Source: Lentisphaeria bacterium
GTDB lineage: Bacteria; Verrucomicrobiota; Lentisphaeria; Victivallales; Victivallaceae
Length of the DNA: 61,930 bases
NCBI GenBank assembly: GCA_017507125.1
Contig: JAFWBQ010000074.1
Location: forward strand, 1-61,930
Direction: 5' to 3'
This document shows positions 49,317-57,690 of this stretch, in pieces. The notes under the pieces are model-generated. The model saw nothing but the letters and a program-made list of their open reading frames with translations, was not told the origin of the DNA and made no database searches. A program made the position numbers and the translations under genes. The first letter of the stretch is position 1. Each line of letters starts with the position of its first letter.

Positions 49317-50060
49317 TTACATCAGCATTCCGCCGTCGATATTGAGAACCTGCCCGGTGACATAGTCGGCGTCAGAGGAGCAGAGGAAGGCAACCACATT
49401 TGCCACATCTTCGGGCTTGCCGGGACGCTTGGCAGGGATCACCAGCATGAAGTTGTCGCGGACGGCCTGAGGGAGCTTGGCGGTCATTTCGGTCTCAATG
49501 AAACCGGGAGCCACAGCGTTCACCTGGATGTTCCGGGCGCCGTATTCTTTGGCGGTGCTCTTGGTCAGAGCGATGACACCTGCCTTGGAAGCGGAGTAGT
49601 TTGCCTGGCCGGCGTTGCCCATGCGGCCCACGACTGAAGCCACGTTGACGATCTTGCCGGCGCGCTGACGGCCCATGGGGGAAACCACCGCTTTGGTGAA
49701 GTTGAAGGTACCTTTCAGATTGACGGCGATGACAGCGTCCCACTCAGCTTCGCTCATACGCATGATGAGGTTGTCTTTGGTGATCCCGGCATTGTTGACC
49801 AGGATATCCACCCTGCCGAAGTCGGCGATGACCTGTTTGACAGTGGCATCGGCATCTTCCACCTTTGCCACGTTGGCGGCATAGGCTTTGGCTTCGTAGC
49901 CCATTTCAGTAAATTTTGCAGCGGTGGCTTCTGCCACATCGAGCATGATGTCGACGATGGCGATCTTCGCACCTTCTGCGGCGAGTCTCAGAGAGATGGC
50001 TTCACCGATTCCCCGGGCTCCGCCGGTGACGATGGCGACCTTGTTGTCAAGTTTTCCCAT
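49317..50060 (-). CDS. fabG: 3-oxoacyl-[acyl-carrier-protein] reductase
   Basis: 247 aa short-chain dehydrogenase. TGGARGIGEA binds NADPH, NNAGITKDN and the catalytic YSASK (ANYSASKAGV) are present, and the C-terminus GQVLNIDGGMLM is typical. It reduces beta-ketoacyl-ACP. The frame is open to 50096, but AGGAG lies before ATG 50060 (MGKLDNK). It follows fabD after 32 nt in the same operon. Confidence 0.97.
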   Translation of the reverse strand: MGKLDNKVAIVTGGARGIGEAISLRLAAEGAKIAIVDIMLDVAEATAAKFTEMGYEAKAYAANVAKVEDADATVKQVIADFGRVDILVNNAGITKDNLIMRMSEAEWDAVIAVNLKGTFNFTKAVVSPMGRQRAGKIVNVASVVGRMGNAGQANYSASKAGVIALTKSTAKEYGARNIQVNAVAPGFIETEMTAKLPQAVRDNFMLVIPAKRPGKPEDVANVVAFLCSSDADYVTGQVLNIDGGMLM

Positions 50061-50092
50061 AGTTATTTTCTCCTGTTGGGGTGTTTCGATAT

Positions 50093-51007
50093 TCAAAACT
50101 GGAACTGTTCCAGGGATTCAACACTGTTGATATTGGCACTCTTCATCTCAGGGATGGTGCGCTTGAGGAGTCCTGTCAGCACGTTGCCGGGACCGAATTC
50201 CACCATCATTTCAGCTCCGGCAGCGGCGGCGGCACGGACGCAGGACTCCCAGCGGACGGAACCGGAAACCTGAGCGGCAAGATTCTTTTTCAGCTCTTCC
50301 ACGCTGCCGGGAGCGGCGGCAGTGAAGTTCTGATAGACGGGGATCTCAGGGAGTCTGAGTTCCGTCCGGGCAAGGACCTCTGCCAGACCGGTGCCGGCGG
50401 GGGCCATGAGTTTGCTGTGGAACGCGCCTGCCACCTGAAGTTCGATGACTTTGCGGTAGCCCTTGCCTTTGAGTTCGGCGACAGCGGCTTTGACCTTTTC
50501 CTTTTCGCCGGAAATGACGATCTGACCGGGGGAGTTGTAGTTTGCAACATCAATACCGGCAGCGGCGCACACCTCTTCGATGACGGCGGCATCGCATCCG
50601 AGAGCAGTTGCCATACCTCCGTCGGTGGCGCGGCAGCACTCGTCCATCAGATCGGCGCGCTTCTGGAGCAGTTTCAATCCCTCTTCAAAGGTGAAAGCAT
50701 TTCCGCAGCACAAGGCGGCATATTCCCCCAGACTGAGACCGGCGGCAGCCACGGGCTGTGCTTCAGGGTGGAGTTCTTTGAAAACATTCAGACAGGCGCA
50801 GCTCATGGTGTAGATGGCGCTCTGGCAGAAACGTGTTTCGGTCAGCTTTTCGACAGGACCGTTGAAGACCACATCGCTCAAACTGTAACCCAGCACCTGA
50901 TCTGCGGTGTCAAAATATTTTTTGGCAGTATCAAATTTTTCGTAAAGGTCTTTGCCCATGCCGACGCTCTGGGCACCCTGTCCGGAAAAGACAAAAAAAA
51001 GTTTCAT
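50093..51007 (-). CDS. fabD: Malonyl-CoA:ACP transacylase
   Basis: 304 aa. FSGQGAQSVGMG at the N-terminus, the active-site Ser in GLSLGEYAALC, and the catalytic His in AGAFHSKLM. It loads malonyl groups onto ACP. The frame is open to 51112, but that would run through the promoter at 51128-51100; GGAG before ATG 51007 fixes the start. It is the first gene of the fab operon; fabH is not in the window. Confidence 0.97.
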   Translation of the reverse strand: MKLFFVFSGQGAQSVGMGKDLYEKFDTAKKYFDTADQVLGYSLSDVVFNGPVEKLTETRFCQSAIYTMSCACLNVFKELHPEAQPVAAAGLSLGEYAALCCGNAFTFEEGLKLLQKRADLMDECCRATDGGMATALGCDAAVIEEVCAAAGIDVANYNSPGQIVISGEKEKVKAAVAELKGKGYRKVIELQVAGAFHSKLMAPAGTGLAEVLARTELRLPEIPVYQNFTAAAPGSVEELKKNLAAQVSGSVRWESCVRAAAAAGAEMMVEFGPGNVLTGLLKRTIPEMKSANINSVESLEQFQF

Positions 51008-51099
51008 TGCAGAAATTTCTCCGAATCTGAAAAAAGCATAAGGGGGCAGCGGTCCTGATGTTACAGCAACTCCCCTCACTTCATTATTGCACTTTTCAT

Positions 51100-51128
51100 A
51101 ATATATCACCAAGTGGCGGAAAATTCAA
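51100..51128 (-). promoter_or_regulatory. Promoter of the fabD-fabG operon
   Basis: On the minus strand TTGAAT (51128-51123), a 17-nt spacer and TATATT (51105-51100). Confidence 0.8.
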
Positions 51129-51151
51129 GTATCTTTCCGGGAAAGATAATT

Positions 51152-51529
51152 TTATTCCTCAATAATGACCACCGCTGCGGCATATTCTCTTTCGTGTGTG
51201 ATGGAGACCCTGACGTTTTTCGCCCCCAGTGCAGCGGCGGTTCTGGCGGCGCTGCCGCTGAAGACAAGAGAGGGGACCCCGATGGGGGAGTCGACCACTT
51301 CGATCTCGTTGAAGGAACATTCGGAACCGATGCCGCATCCCAGAGCTTTGGCGGCAGCTTCTTTGGCTGCCCAGCGTCCGGCGTAGAAGTGGTGGGCACT
51401 GGCGCGGATCTTGCCGATAGCTTGTTCGGCAGGGGTGTAAACCCGGTTCAAAAACTGTTCGCCGTGCCGTTCAATGACCTGACGGATGCGGGCGGTTTCC
51501 ACGATGTCAATACCAAGTCCTTTGATCAT
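51152..51529 (-). CDS. acpS: Holo-[acyl-carrier-protein] synthase
   Basis: 125 aa. GLGIDIVETARI and FYAGRWAAKEAAAKALG carry the magnesium-binding Asp and Glu. It transfers 4'-phosphopantetheine from CoA to the ACP serine. GGAGGG lies directly upstream of the ATG. It is preceded by ribF with a 2-nt gap and followed by the fabD promoter. Confidence 0.96.
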   Translation of the reverse strand: MIKGLGIDIVETARIRQVIERHGEQFLNRVYTPAEQAIGKIRASAHHFYAGRWAAKEAAAKALGCGIGSECSFNEIEVVDSPIGVPSLVFSGSAARTAAALGAKNVRVSITHEREYAAAVVIIEE

Positions 51530-51531
51530 AC

Positions 51532-52479
51532 TTACCCTCCTGTGTTGCTCATATTTTCGTATATCTCACTGGCCCGGGCGATATCCCGGACGATTTGTTC
51601 CTTAAGGGCTGCGGGGGACGGGAATTTTTTTTCCGGCCGCAGATAGCCGAGTACTCTGACGGTGAGCTTTTTCCCGTACAGCGAGCCGCTGAAGTTCAGC
51701 AGATGGACCTCAACGCGCCGTTCATTGACACTGTAGGTGGGGGCAATACCGATGTTGAGTACTGCGGCAAAACTCCCCTCTTCAATGGTGACGGCTCCGG
51801 CATAGACGCCGTCCGGGAGCATGAGTCCGTGGTCAAGTTTCAGATTGGCTGTGGGGGCGGCAAGTTCCTTCCCCGCGATGCGGAATCCCTGCACAACGGT
51901 GCCTGAAAGTTCAAGGTCCCTGCCCAGCAGCTGTGCGGCTTTTGCGATTTCTCCCTGAGCGGCAAGTTCACGGATGGCGCTTGAGCTGATATTGATCCCG
52001 TTGAGGGTCAGACGTTTCACTGCCCGGAAGAGGAGATCGTGCTTTCTGCAGAACTCCGCCAGAAGCTGAGCTTCCCCTCTCCCCCCTTTGCCGAAGCGCC
52101 AGTCCTCGCCGACACAGATGCCTTTCAAAGTGAATCCGGGATCTTTCAGAAGCCCGTTGAGAAACTCATCTCCTGTCAGGGCGGCAAAATCGGGCGTAAA
52201 GCTGATGATCCCGACACTTTCGGCCCCTGCCGCGCGGAGCTGTTTCAGACGTTCATCCACACTGATGAGCAATCCGGGGGAGTCCGCCCCTGACAGGATC
52301 TGCCGGGGATGAGGCACAAAGGTCACCGCTGCCGGCACCGCATTCACACTTTCTGCCATTTCACACACGTTGTGCATGATGAGCCTGTGACCGGGATGTA
52401 CGCCGTCAAAAACGCCGAATCCTATGACAACCCCCCTTTCCGGCGCAACAGGAGTGTCAAATTGAATTGAAAAATCCAT
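51532..52479 (-). CDS. ribF: Bifunctional riboflavin kinase/FMN adenylyltransferase
   Basis: 315 aa. The N-terminal nucleotidyltransferase has GFGVFDGVHPGHR and SSSAIRELAAQG; the C-terminal kinase domain has GFRIAGKELAAPTANLKLD and VEVHLLNFSGSLYGKKL. It makes FMN and FAD from riboflavin. A TTG at 52509 is in frame, but ATG 52479 gives the family N-terminus. No ribosome site is visible. The coaD promoter overlaps this start on the other strand, so the two divergent genes may influence each other. Confidence 0.95.
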   Translation of the reverse strand: MDFSIQFDTPVAPERGVVIGFGVFDGVHPGHRLIMHNVCEMAESVNAVPAAVTFVPHPRQILSGADSPGLLISVDERLKQLRAAGAESVGIISFTPDFAALTGDEFLNGLLKDPGFTLKGICVGEDWRFGKGGRGEAQLLAEFCRKHDLLFRAVKRLTLNGINISSSAIRELAAQGEIAKAAQLLGRDLELSGTVVQGFRIAGKELAAPTANLKLDHGLMLPDGVYAGAVTIEEGSFAAVLNIGIAPTYSVNERRVEVHLLNFSGSLYGKKLTVRVLGYLRPEKKFPSPAALKEQIVRDIARASEIYENMSNTGG

Positions 52480-52495
52480 GAAGTTGTCGTATATT
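52467..52495 (+). promoter_or_regulatory. Promoter of coaD operon
   Basis: TTGAAA (52467-52472), a 17-nt spacer and TATATT (52490-52495). It overlaps the first codons of the divergent ribF gene. Confidence 0.75.
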
Positions 52496-52575
52496 ATATT
52501 GTTCAACAATGGGAAATAAATAATTCCATTGTATAAGATACACTTGTTTTACGTTTCAGTCAAGGGGAAAACTCT

Positions 52576-53058
52576 ATGAAAACTGTAATATATCCGGGAT
52601 CTTTCGATCCTTTTACCAACGGACATCTCGATCTCGTTGAACGTGCCCGGCTGCTTTTTGACAAAGTGGTGGTGGCGGTGGCAGTCAATTCAGGCAAAAA
52701 TCCTCTCTTTACACTTGAGGAAAGACGGCAGCTCATCGAGGAAAGCTGCGCCGCTATGCCCAATGTGGAGGTCATCGCCTTTGAAGGACTGCTGGTCAAC
52801 GCCGTCAGAGAGCTGAAAGCTGACGCGATCCTCAGGGGACTGCGCGCCTTTTCAGACTTTGAATATGAACTGCAGATGGCGCTGATGAACCGTGAACTCC
52901 TCAAAGGATGTGAAACCATATTTCTCACCCCGCAGCTGGAAAACTCCTACATTTCCTCCACTCTCATCAAAGAGTGTGCCCGGCTGGGAGCGGATTTTTC
53001 CGCCCATGTGCCAGCGCCTGTGGCAAGGGCACTCAATGAACGGCGGGACCGTCTATGA
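52576..53058 (+). CDS. coaD: Phosphopantetheine adenylyltransferase
   Basis: 160 aa. GSFDPFTNGHLD carries the HXGH-type nucleotidyltransferase motif; RGLRAFSDFEYE and SSTLIKECARLG are typical. It makes dephospho-CoA, the next-to-last CoA step, and so supplies the donor for AcpS across the divide. It overlaps the IclR-type gene by 4 nt. Confidence 0.96.
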   Translation: MKTVIYPGSFDPFTNGHLDLVERARLLFDKVVVAVAVNSGKNPLFTLEERRQLIEESCAAMPNVEVIAFEGLLVNAVRELKADAILRGLRAFSDFEYELQMALMNRELLKGCETIFLTPQLENSYISSTLIKECARLGADFSAHVPAPVARALNERRDRL

Positions 53059-53765
53059 CCAATAACCGGATCAGCCGCGTCCTTCAGGTGCTTTCTCTGG
53101 TCGCTTTCAACCCGGAGCCCACAAAACTCAAGGAAATAGGCACGAAACTGGGACTGCATCCCAGCATGGTCAGCCGCATCGTGGCGGATCTGATCGCAGG
53201 CGGCTTTCTGGTCAAAAGCGCTTACAGAAGCGTTATCGCAACGCCTGCTCTGGCGGTACTCGGAAAGAGTGCCGGGAAAAACCATCCTCTTTCCAGAGTC
53301 GCCCGCGAGGTGCTTCAGCAGCCTGTCGCCGAGCTGGGACTTTCATGCGAGTTTGCCACAGTTGCGCCGGGGGGACTTTTTCACTTCTATCAGGTTCGCC
53401 GGGGAACGCCTCCGGCAGAACCTCTCTGGCGCTCCGATGTTGCCGCAGTGATCTTCGCCGCAAAGGGGGATGAGTGGGAACAGGTCCTTGAAGAGCTCCG
53501 CTTTGCTGCCTCAGGGGAGCATGATGCCGATTTCCCCCTTTTCAGAGAACGCTTTCTTGAGGCAAAAGAAAGTTTGAATCTGGTCAACTATCACTCCGGC
53601 AGGTTCCGGCAGATGACACTGCCGGTGAAGTGCGGCACTTTCTGCTGTGCCCTTTCTGTTTCCGGATTTGCCGGTGCCGATCAGGAAAAGATCGCTTTTG
53701 AGATCTCGCGTCTGGCGGCGAGAATACATTCACTTTACAACAACATGCTCACCGGCGATGCTTAA
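53055..53765 (+). CDS. IclR-type transcriptional regulator
   Basis: 236 aa. The N-terminal winged helix (NRISRVLQVLSLVAFNPEPT, LKEIGTKLGLHPSMVSRIVADLI) is the IclR pattern; the rest would be the effector-binding domain, but it is poorly conserved. It overlaps coaD by 4 nt at ATGA and the DUF790 gene by 8 nt, so it is embedded in the operon. Targets are unknown. Confidence 0.8.
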   Translation: MTNNRISRVLQVLSLVAFNPEPTKLKEIGTKLGLHPSMVSRIVADLIAGGFLVKSAYRSVIATPALAVLGKSAGKNHPLSRVAREVLQQPVAELGLSCEFATVAPGGLFHFYQVRRGTPPAEPLWRSDVAAVIFAAKGDEWEQVLEELRFAASGEHDADFPLFRERFLEAKESLNLVNYHSGRFRQMTLPVKCGTFCCALSVSGFAGADQEKIAFEISRLAARIHSLYNNMLTGDA

Positions 53766-55008
53766 TCTGGATCTTCTCAGAACAACCTTCAGGAGCGGCA
53801 GGTTTTACTGCCGTTTCGCTGATTGCCGGAAAGAGGAAAATCTTGCCCTCGCTGCCGCCCTGACCGCCGTTTTCAGAGAAGGCGCGAACAAATGCCGCTG
53901 TGAACTTGCATCTCTGACAAAAGAAGTGACCGCCGCTGCTCAGGATCCCAAATTTGCTTCCGGACTGGAAAAAATCATCACCGGTTCTGCAGAGTTTGAC
54001 GCCCCCGACCCCGATTTGGATTACGCTTCGGTGCGGCGGGAACTTTTTGAACGTTCAGGCGCCGCCATGAAAAGTCCGGGGGATTTTTCTGAGGAGCATT
54101 ACAAAACGCTCTATCCCCATCCGGAACGGGATATCTACGGGGATCTCCCTGACTTTGAGGTGCTGCGTTCTTTCAGAGAGATGACGCCTCAGGGACTCCT
54201 GGAGCGCTACAACGTCGCTCTGGTGCAGACCATGCTCCTTTATACTTCAAAGCTGACCCTGACTCTTTCTGCCCCCGAACACAGCGAATTGAGGAAACTG
54301 GTGCGCTTTATGAAGTTTTTCCGTCTGCTGGCGGTGATCCGCAGCTGCGGAAACAATACCATCGAACTGGAACTCAGCGGCCCCGGAGCACTGCTGGAAA
54401 ATGCCCGGAAATACGGATTGCTTCTGGCTTCTTTTTTTCCGGCGGTGCCTCTGCTCAAAAAGTACAAACTCCACGCAGAACTTGAGATACGTTCCCGTAA
54501 AGGGCACTTTGAACTGGATCAGAGTTCCGGGCTTGTTTCCCATTACACCAATATTTCAGCTTACGTTCCTGAAGAGATCCGGCTTTTTCACCGGCTCTTC
54601 AAAGAAAGGAGGGCGCAGTGGCACATTGTGGGTGAGACGCCCTTCATCAATATGGGCAGAGAGGGGATCTGTTTCCCCGACTTGAGTTTCTGCAATGAGT
54701 CAGGCGCAGTGTGCCATCTGGAGCTTTTTCACCGCTGGCACAAGGGGGAACTCCCCAAACGCATGGAATTTATGGAAAAAAATCCTGAAATACCCCTGAT
54801 CGCAGGCATCGACCGGGGCGCTGTCAGCGAAACGGCATGGAACGAACTTGTCACCACTCATCCCGACGCCGCTGCGCGGTGTTTCAGGTTCCGGGACTTC
54901 CCCGGCGTGGATACAGTATTGAAAACTTTGGAAAAATTTACAGATAAGAAAGAGAAAGGAATCAAAAATGAGCGCAAAAAACGAAAAACTTCCAGAATGG
55001 GATCTTGA
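53758..55008 (+). CDS. DUF790 (Bax1-like nuclease family) protein
   Basis: 416 aa. The N-terminal MLNLDLLRTTFRSGRFYCRF and central EVLRSFREMTPQGLLERYNVALVQ (only part of the run is needed to recognise it) match DUF790, whose archaeal member Bax1 is a nuclease partner of the XPB helicase. A PD-(D/E)XK-like end is suggested by CFPDLSF and CHLELFHRWHKGEL (Asp, Glu and Lys). No XPB-type helicase is adjacent, which is unusual. The frame extends upstream to 53647, but the family start at 53758 is used. The last 41 nt overlap pepF. Confidence 0.75.
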   Translation: MLNLDLLRTTFRSGRFYCRFADCRKEENLALAAALTAVFREGANKCRCELASLTKEVTAAAQDPKFASGLEKIITGSAEFDAPDPDLDYASVRRELFERSGAAMKSPGDFSEEHYKTLYPHPERDIYGDLPDFEVLRSFREMTPQGLLERYNVALVQTMLLYTSKLTLTLSAPEHSELRKLVRFMKFFRLLAVIRSCGNNTIELELSGPGALLENARKYGLLLASFFPAVPLLKKYKLHAELEIRSRKGHFELDQSSGLVSHYTNISAYVPEEIRLFHRLFKERRAQWHIVGETPFINMGREGICFPDLSFCNESGAVCHLELFHRWHKGELPKRMEFMEKNPEIPLIAGIDRGAVSETAWNELVTTHPDAAARCFRFRDFPGVDTVLKTLEKFTDKKEKGIKNERKKRKTSRMGS

Positions 55009-56761
55009 GGCCATCTATAAAACTCCTGAAGAGTGGGAAAAGGCATTTGAAGAGATCCGCCCCATGACTGAGAAGTTTGCCGCTTTCAAAGGCAGACTGG
55101 GGGAGTCCGCTGAACTCCTGAAGGGAGCTGTTGAGGCTTATCTCGCCCTCAGCCGCCTGACGGAAAAGGTCTATGTCTATGCTCATCTCATGCTGGATCA
55201 GGCGACCGGGGTGGACTCCAGCCGCGTCCGCATGGGCAAACTTCAGGCCCTCCTTGCGGAACTGGCACCTCAGGAGGCTTTCTTTACCCCTGAACTGCTC
55301 CGGATCCCTGAAAAGACCATGAATGCCTTTCTGGAAGATCCAGCCCTTGCTTTCTGCCGCCGTTTCCTTGAAGAGATCCTTGCCGAAAGAGAGCATGTCC
55401 TCTCTGAAGCCGAAGAAAAACTGCTGGGCTGCTACTCTCAGGTCATCGGACTTTCAGGCAATCTCTTTGATACCCTGAACGACACCGATCTGGATTTCGG
55501 ATCCATCCGCGACGGGGAGGGTAAAAGATGCAGACTGACCCACGGCAGTTACCGGGCGCTCATGGAAGATCCCGACCGGGGCACCCGTGAACGCACTTGT
55601 AAAAAGCTCTACAAGGTCTACCGGCAGTTCCGCAACACCTTCGCCGCCGCTCTTGACGGAACTGTCCGCCGCCACGCCGTCAAAGCCAAAGTGCGGAACT
55701 ACAAGAGCGCTCTCTGTTCCGCCCTCAACGGCGACCGGGTCCCCGAATCGGTCTACCGGAGCCTTATTGAAGCGGTCCACGGCAAACTCCCCGGTTTCTA
55801 CGATTACATGGAACTGAGAAGAGAGGTGATGAAGCTGGATAAACTGGATATGTATGACATGCTCAACCCCCTGCTCCCCGGATGCTCCAGAACCTACACC
55901 TTTGAAGAGGCGGCACGTCTTGTGAAAGAAGCGGTGAGACCCATGGGCGAAGAGTACGGAAAATATCTTGATCTTGCTTTCAAGGAGCGCTGGATCGACG
56001 CCCCTGAACGTCAGGGGAAACGCTCAGGAGCCTTTTCAAGCGGATGCTATGACACCTATCCCTATGTGCTGATGACCTTCAAAGGGACTCTGAACGATGT
56101 GTTCACGCTGGCGCATGAGCTGGGACACTCCATGCACAGTTATTACTCCCGTCTGACCCAGCCCTATATCTATTCGGATTACAAGATCTTTGTGGCTGAA
56201 GTGGCAAGCACCACCAATGAGATATTGCTTTTTGAACATCTGCTTTCACAGAGCACCGATCCCCGGTTCCGCGCCTATCTTTACGCCCACATCGCCGACG
56301 AGATCCGGGGAACCATCTACCGCCAGACCATGTTTGCGGAGTTTGAACTTTTCATGCACGAAACTGTGGAACAGGGAACGCCCCTGACGGCAGAGCTGCT
56401 GAACAAAAAGTATTACGAACTCAACAAGCTCTACTACGGGCCTGCAGTGGATCCTCTGAAAGAGATCGAACTGGAGTGGGCGCGGATCCCCCATTTCCAC
56501 TACAACTTCTATGTCTACAAGTACGCAACCGGCATGTCGGCGGCGCTGAAGCTGGCACAGAACCTTCTTTCCGGCGATCCGGCAAAGCGCGACGCTTATC
56601 TGGGATTCCTCAAGGCGGGCTCTTCAAAAGATGTCCTTGATATCATGAAGGACGCAGGGGTCGATCTTTCCACCCCCGAACCCGTCAACGCCGCTCTGGA
56701 TTACTTCAGCAGGATGGTGGGCGAACTCAGAAAAGAGCTGAAGATCTGCAAAGAGATCTGA
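54968..56761 (+). CDS. pepF: Oligoendopeptidase F (M3B)
   Basis: 597 aa, standard for PepF. The zinc motif HELGHSMHSY is near residue 383, followed by the ligand Glu in FVAEVASTTNE; IPHFHYNFYVYKYATG near the C-terminus is also typical. It degrades short peptides in the cytoplasm. AAAGGA lies upstream of the ATG within the DUF790 coding end. It is followed by a terminator. Confidence 0.96.
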   Translation: MSAKNEKLPEWDLEAIYKTPEEWEKAFEEIRPMTEKFAAFKGRLGESAELLKGAVEAYLALSRLTEKVYVYAHLMLDQATGVDSSRVRMGKLQALLAELAPQEAFFTPELLRIPEKTMNAFLEDPALAFCRRFLEEILAEREHVLSEAEEKLLGCYSQVIGLSGNLFDTLNDTDLDFGSIRDGEGKRCRLTHGSYRALMEDPDRGTRERTCKKLYKVYRQFRNTFAAALDGTVRRHAVKAKVRNYKSALCSALNGDRVPESVYRSLIEAVHGKLPGFYDYMELRREVMKLDKLDMYDMLNPLLPGCSRTYTFEEAARLVKEAVRPMGEEYGKYLDLAFKERWIDAPERQGKRSGAFSSGCYDTYPYVLMTFKGTLNDVFTLAHELGHSMHSYYSRLTQPYIYSDYKIFVAEVASTTNEILLFEHLLSQSTDPRFRAYLYAHIADEIRGTIYRQTMFAEFELFMHETVEQGTPLTAELLNKKYYELNKLYYGPAVDPLKEIELEWARIPHFHYNFYVYKYATGMSAALKLAQNLLSGDPAKRDAYLGFLKAGSSKDVLDIMKDAGVDLSTPEPVNAALDYFSRMVGELRKELKICKEI

Positions 56762-56786
56762 TCTTCCCCCCTTTCCACCAAAAAAA

Positions 56787-56823
56787 GCTGCGGCATCCTT
56801 TTTACGGAAGCCGCAGCCTTTTT
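56787..56823. terminator. Bidirectional intrinsic terminator
   Basis: GCTGCGGC (56787-56794) and GCCGCAGC (56810-56817) with an inner TCC/GGA pair, flanked by A7 on the left and CTTTTT on the right. It serves both pepF and the convergent secreted-protein gene. Confidence 0.88.
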
Positions 56824-56855
56824 GCTCTTTTCTGAAATCTTCTTGAAAGATAATG

Positions 56856-57653
56856 TTACCGCATCTTGCGGAAGTCGATGTACCAGTTGCCGTTGGTTTT
56901 TATGAGAGCCTTTTTATAGGCGGCATACATGTTGTTGAAGATGATCTTCCTGCCGTTGCCGATGAGGGCGAGTTTGGTCTGTCTGAGGACTTCGGGGGGC
57001 AAAGAGCGCAATTCTTTGTTAAGGATCGCTTTCAGCCTTTTGTCGCCGTAAATGCGGCGCACTTCAGGATCAATGGCGTCGATGGCGAGATCCACCTTGC
57101 CGAACATCATGGTCATGACATAGGTTTCAACTACTTTTTGTTCCGACGTGTGGTCAATGCGTTCAGGGAGTTTGACATTGGCAAGATCTTCGTCGCTTTT
57201 GCCTGAGGCGGCGACTTTGAGGAAATCCAGATACCATCTGCCCTTTTCCTGAACCATGAATTTTTCAAGGTTTTTGACCAGTTTGGCAATGGCCTTTTTC
57301 ATCAGGTCAGGTTTAGACGCGATGAGTTTCATTTGTGCCACTGAGTTCGGACTCATGGAGTTGCAGGCGGAGTCCTGAAATCCCTTTTTGCCCTGTTCGC
57401 CCAGCGCCTTTCTGAGGCTGGGGGGGAGCATCTGCCACATGGCCTCCCGGTCAGCGGCGGCGTAGATCCTGATAAAGGCTTCAGCTACTGCCTCTTTGCT
57501 GTCGTATCCATTTTTTGCGGCAAGGGAGGGCGCTTTGGCAACTGCAGGAGCAGGAACTTCCTTTGCCATGGCGGGGAGCAGCATACCTGCTGCAACAGCG
57601 AGAAATGCGCCCCGCAGAAAGAGAATATGTGATTTTTTGAACATCGTTTTCAT
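56856..57653 (-). CDS. Secreted protein with duplicated NTF2-like units
   Basis: 265 aa. MKTMFKKSHILFLRGAFLAV and the following AAGMLLPAMA form a signal peptide. Two similar halves follow, each beginning with an AFIRIYAAADRE or TYVMTMMFGKVD helix and ending in GRWYLDF or GNWYIDF, which suggests two NTF2/DUF4878-like folds. The frame is open upstream to 57788, but the signal peptide fixes the start. It is the last gene of the caspase trio and is probably periplasmic. No function is assigned. Confidence 0.7.
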   Translation of the reverse strand: MKTMFKKSHILFLRGAFLAVAAGMLLPAMAKEVPAPAVAKAPSLAAKNGYDSKEAVAEAFIRIYAAADREAMWQMLPPSLRKALGEQGKKGFQDSACNSMSPNSVAQMKLIASKPDLMKKAIAKLVKNLEKFMVQEKGRWYLDFLKVAASGKSDEDLANVKLPERIDHTSEQKVVETYVMTMMFGKVDLAIDAIDPEVRRIYGDKRLKAILNKELRSLPPEVLRQTKLALIGNGRKIIFNNMYAAYKKALIKTNGNWYIDFRKMR

Positions 57654-57690
57654 TTTAGAGAACCTTTCCTGTTGTTGTTTTATATTGAAA

